A DNA stretch of 42,087 nt from an uncultured Candidatus Melainabacteria bacterium (GTDB lineage Bacteria; Cyanobacteriota; Vampirovibrionia; Gastranaerophilales; Gastranaerophilaceae), in NCBI GenBank assembly GCA_934717895.1, contig CAKUZO010000006.1:1-42087 (forward strand). Direction: 5' to 3'. The notes below the pieces were generated by a model. The model searched no databases, was not told where the DNA came from, and worked only from the letters and a program-made list of their open reading frames with translations. This document shows, piece by piece, positions 41,984-42,087 of this stretch; positions within the stretch are counted from its first letter, which is position 1; each line of letters opens with the position of its first letter. Made by a program: the position numbers and the translations under genes.

Positions 41984-42087
41984 ATGAAATACAGACGCAT
42001 AAAAAGACATATTTCACCAAGGATTAAAGCATTGGCTGATGCTCAAAAAATAGCATTTGCTCCACTAACTTTTCAGGCAGTAAACAC
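41984..42087 (+). CDS. Partial CDS, possible methyltransferase of the locus
   Basis: 34 codons to the window end, in frame without stop, beginning 31 bases after the exporter, with AAAGGCAG upstream of ATG. The start reads MKYRRIKRHISPRIKALADA, followed by QKIAFAPLTFQAVN. The pattern of an L-A-x-A-Q-K-I-A-F-A-P helix resembles the N-terminus of SAM-dependent methyltransferases found in polyene/flexirubin loci, but too little is present to be sure. Confidence 0.55.
   Translation, partial: MKYRRIKRHISPRIKALADAQKIAFAPLTFQAVN

Overview
This is an AT-rich chromosomal window from a Gram-negative (LPS-making) bacterium, most likely a gut-type member of the non-photosynthetic cyanobacterial sister group (Melainabacteria/Vampirovibrionia, e.g. 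Gastranaerophilales). The grounds are lpxC/lpxD/fabZ and a heptose adenylyltransferase, MEP-pathway isoprenoid synthesis (ispE), and above all a long NusB of the cyanobacterial type directly upstream of ftsY. The placement is an inference from gene content; no rRNA gene is present.

Layout. 1-5.0 kb (minus strand): asd, a small unknown gene, heptose-1-P adenylyltransferase, a four-helix-bundle gene, lpxD, lpxC, fabZ. 5.1-8.4 kb: ispE, a convergent GNAT-like gene, then aroK-aroB. 8.5-12.6 kb (minus): an unknown 474-residue protein, a LipM-like octanoyl/lipoyl transferase, and two paralogous secreted helical proteins. 12.7-17.9 kb (plus): TPR protein, nusB, ftsY, M14-type peptidase, an unknown small protein, cysS. 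18-22.3 kb: pgk (minus), TrmB-type regulator, tdk, a small membrane protein and a prohibitin-family protein.

22.4-42 kb is an aryl-polyene (APE)-like biosynthetic locus in two blocks. Block 1 (22.4-28.4 kb) holds ketosynthase, ketoreductase and a ketosynthase-dehydratase fusion on the minus strand, and divergently a chain-length-factor-like protein, an acyltransferase and two acyl carrier proteins. Block 2 (37.0-42.1 kb) holds a small membrane protein, an acyl ligase-dehydratase fusion, a 4HBT thioesterase, a LolA-like protein, an MMPL exporter and the start of one more gene. Between them lie about 8.5 kb of apparently unrelated genes: UDP-glucuronate decarboxylase, an amino-acid-binding lipoprotein, enolase, a TSCPD protein, a small secreted protein and a 1346-residue Pmp-like autotransporter. 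The ligase would load an aryl starter on an ACP; ketosynthases, ketoreductase and a dehydratase whose catalytic His and Glu appear to lie on two different fusion proteins would build the polyene; acyltransferase, LolA-like protein and exporter would move it to the outer membrane.

The most unusual feature is a population of palindromic intergenic elements whose arms are built from short tandem words of about 7-8 bp (AGTGAAA, GACGATAA, GGCAGCTA and GATGCTAA families) with exchangeable cores. They separate the lpx genes, flank the four-helix-bundle gene as two half elements, provide the stop codon of one gene, and have entered the ketosynthase-dehydratase gene twice, in frame and without stop codons, adding about 115 and 125 residues. 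A second theme is leaderless transcription: at least seven genes lack a ribosome binding site but have TAnnnT (or a close variant) exactly 6 nt before ATG. No tRNA, rRNA, CRISPR array, transposase or integrase was seen, and no gene-free stretch exceeds 300 bases.
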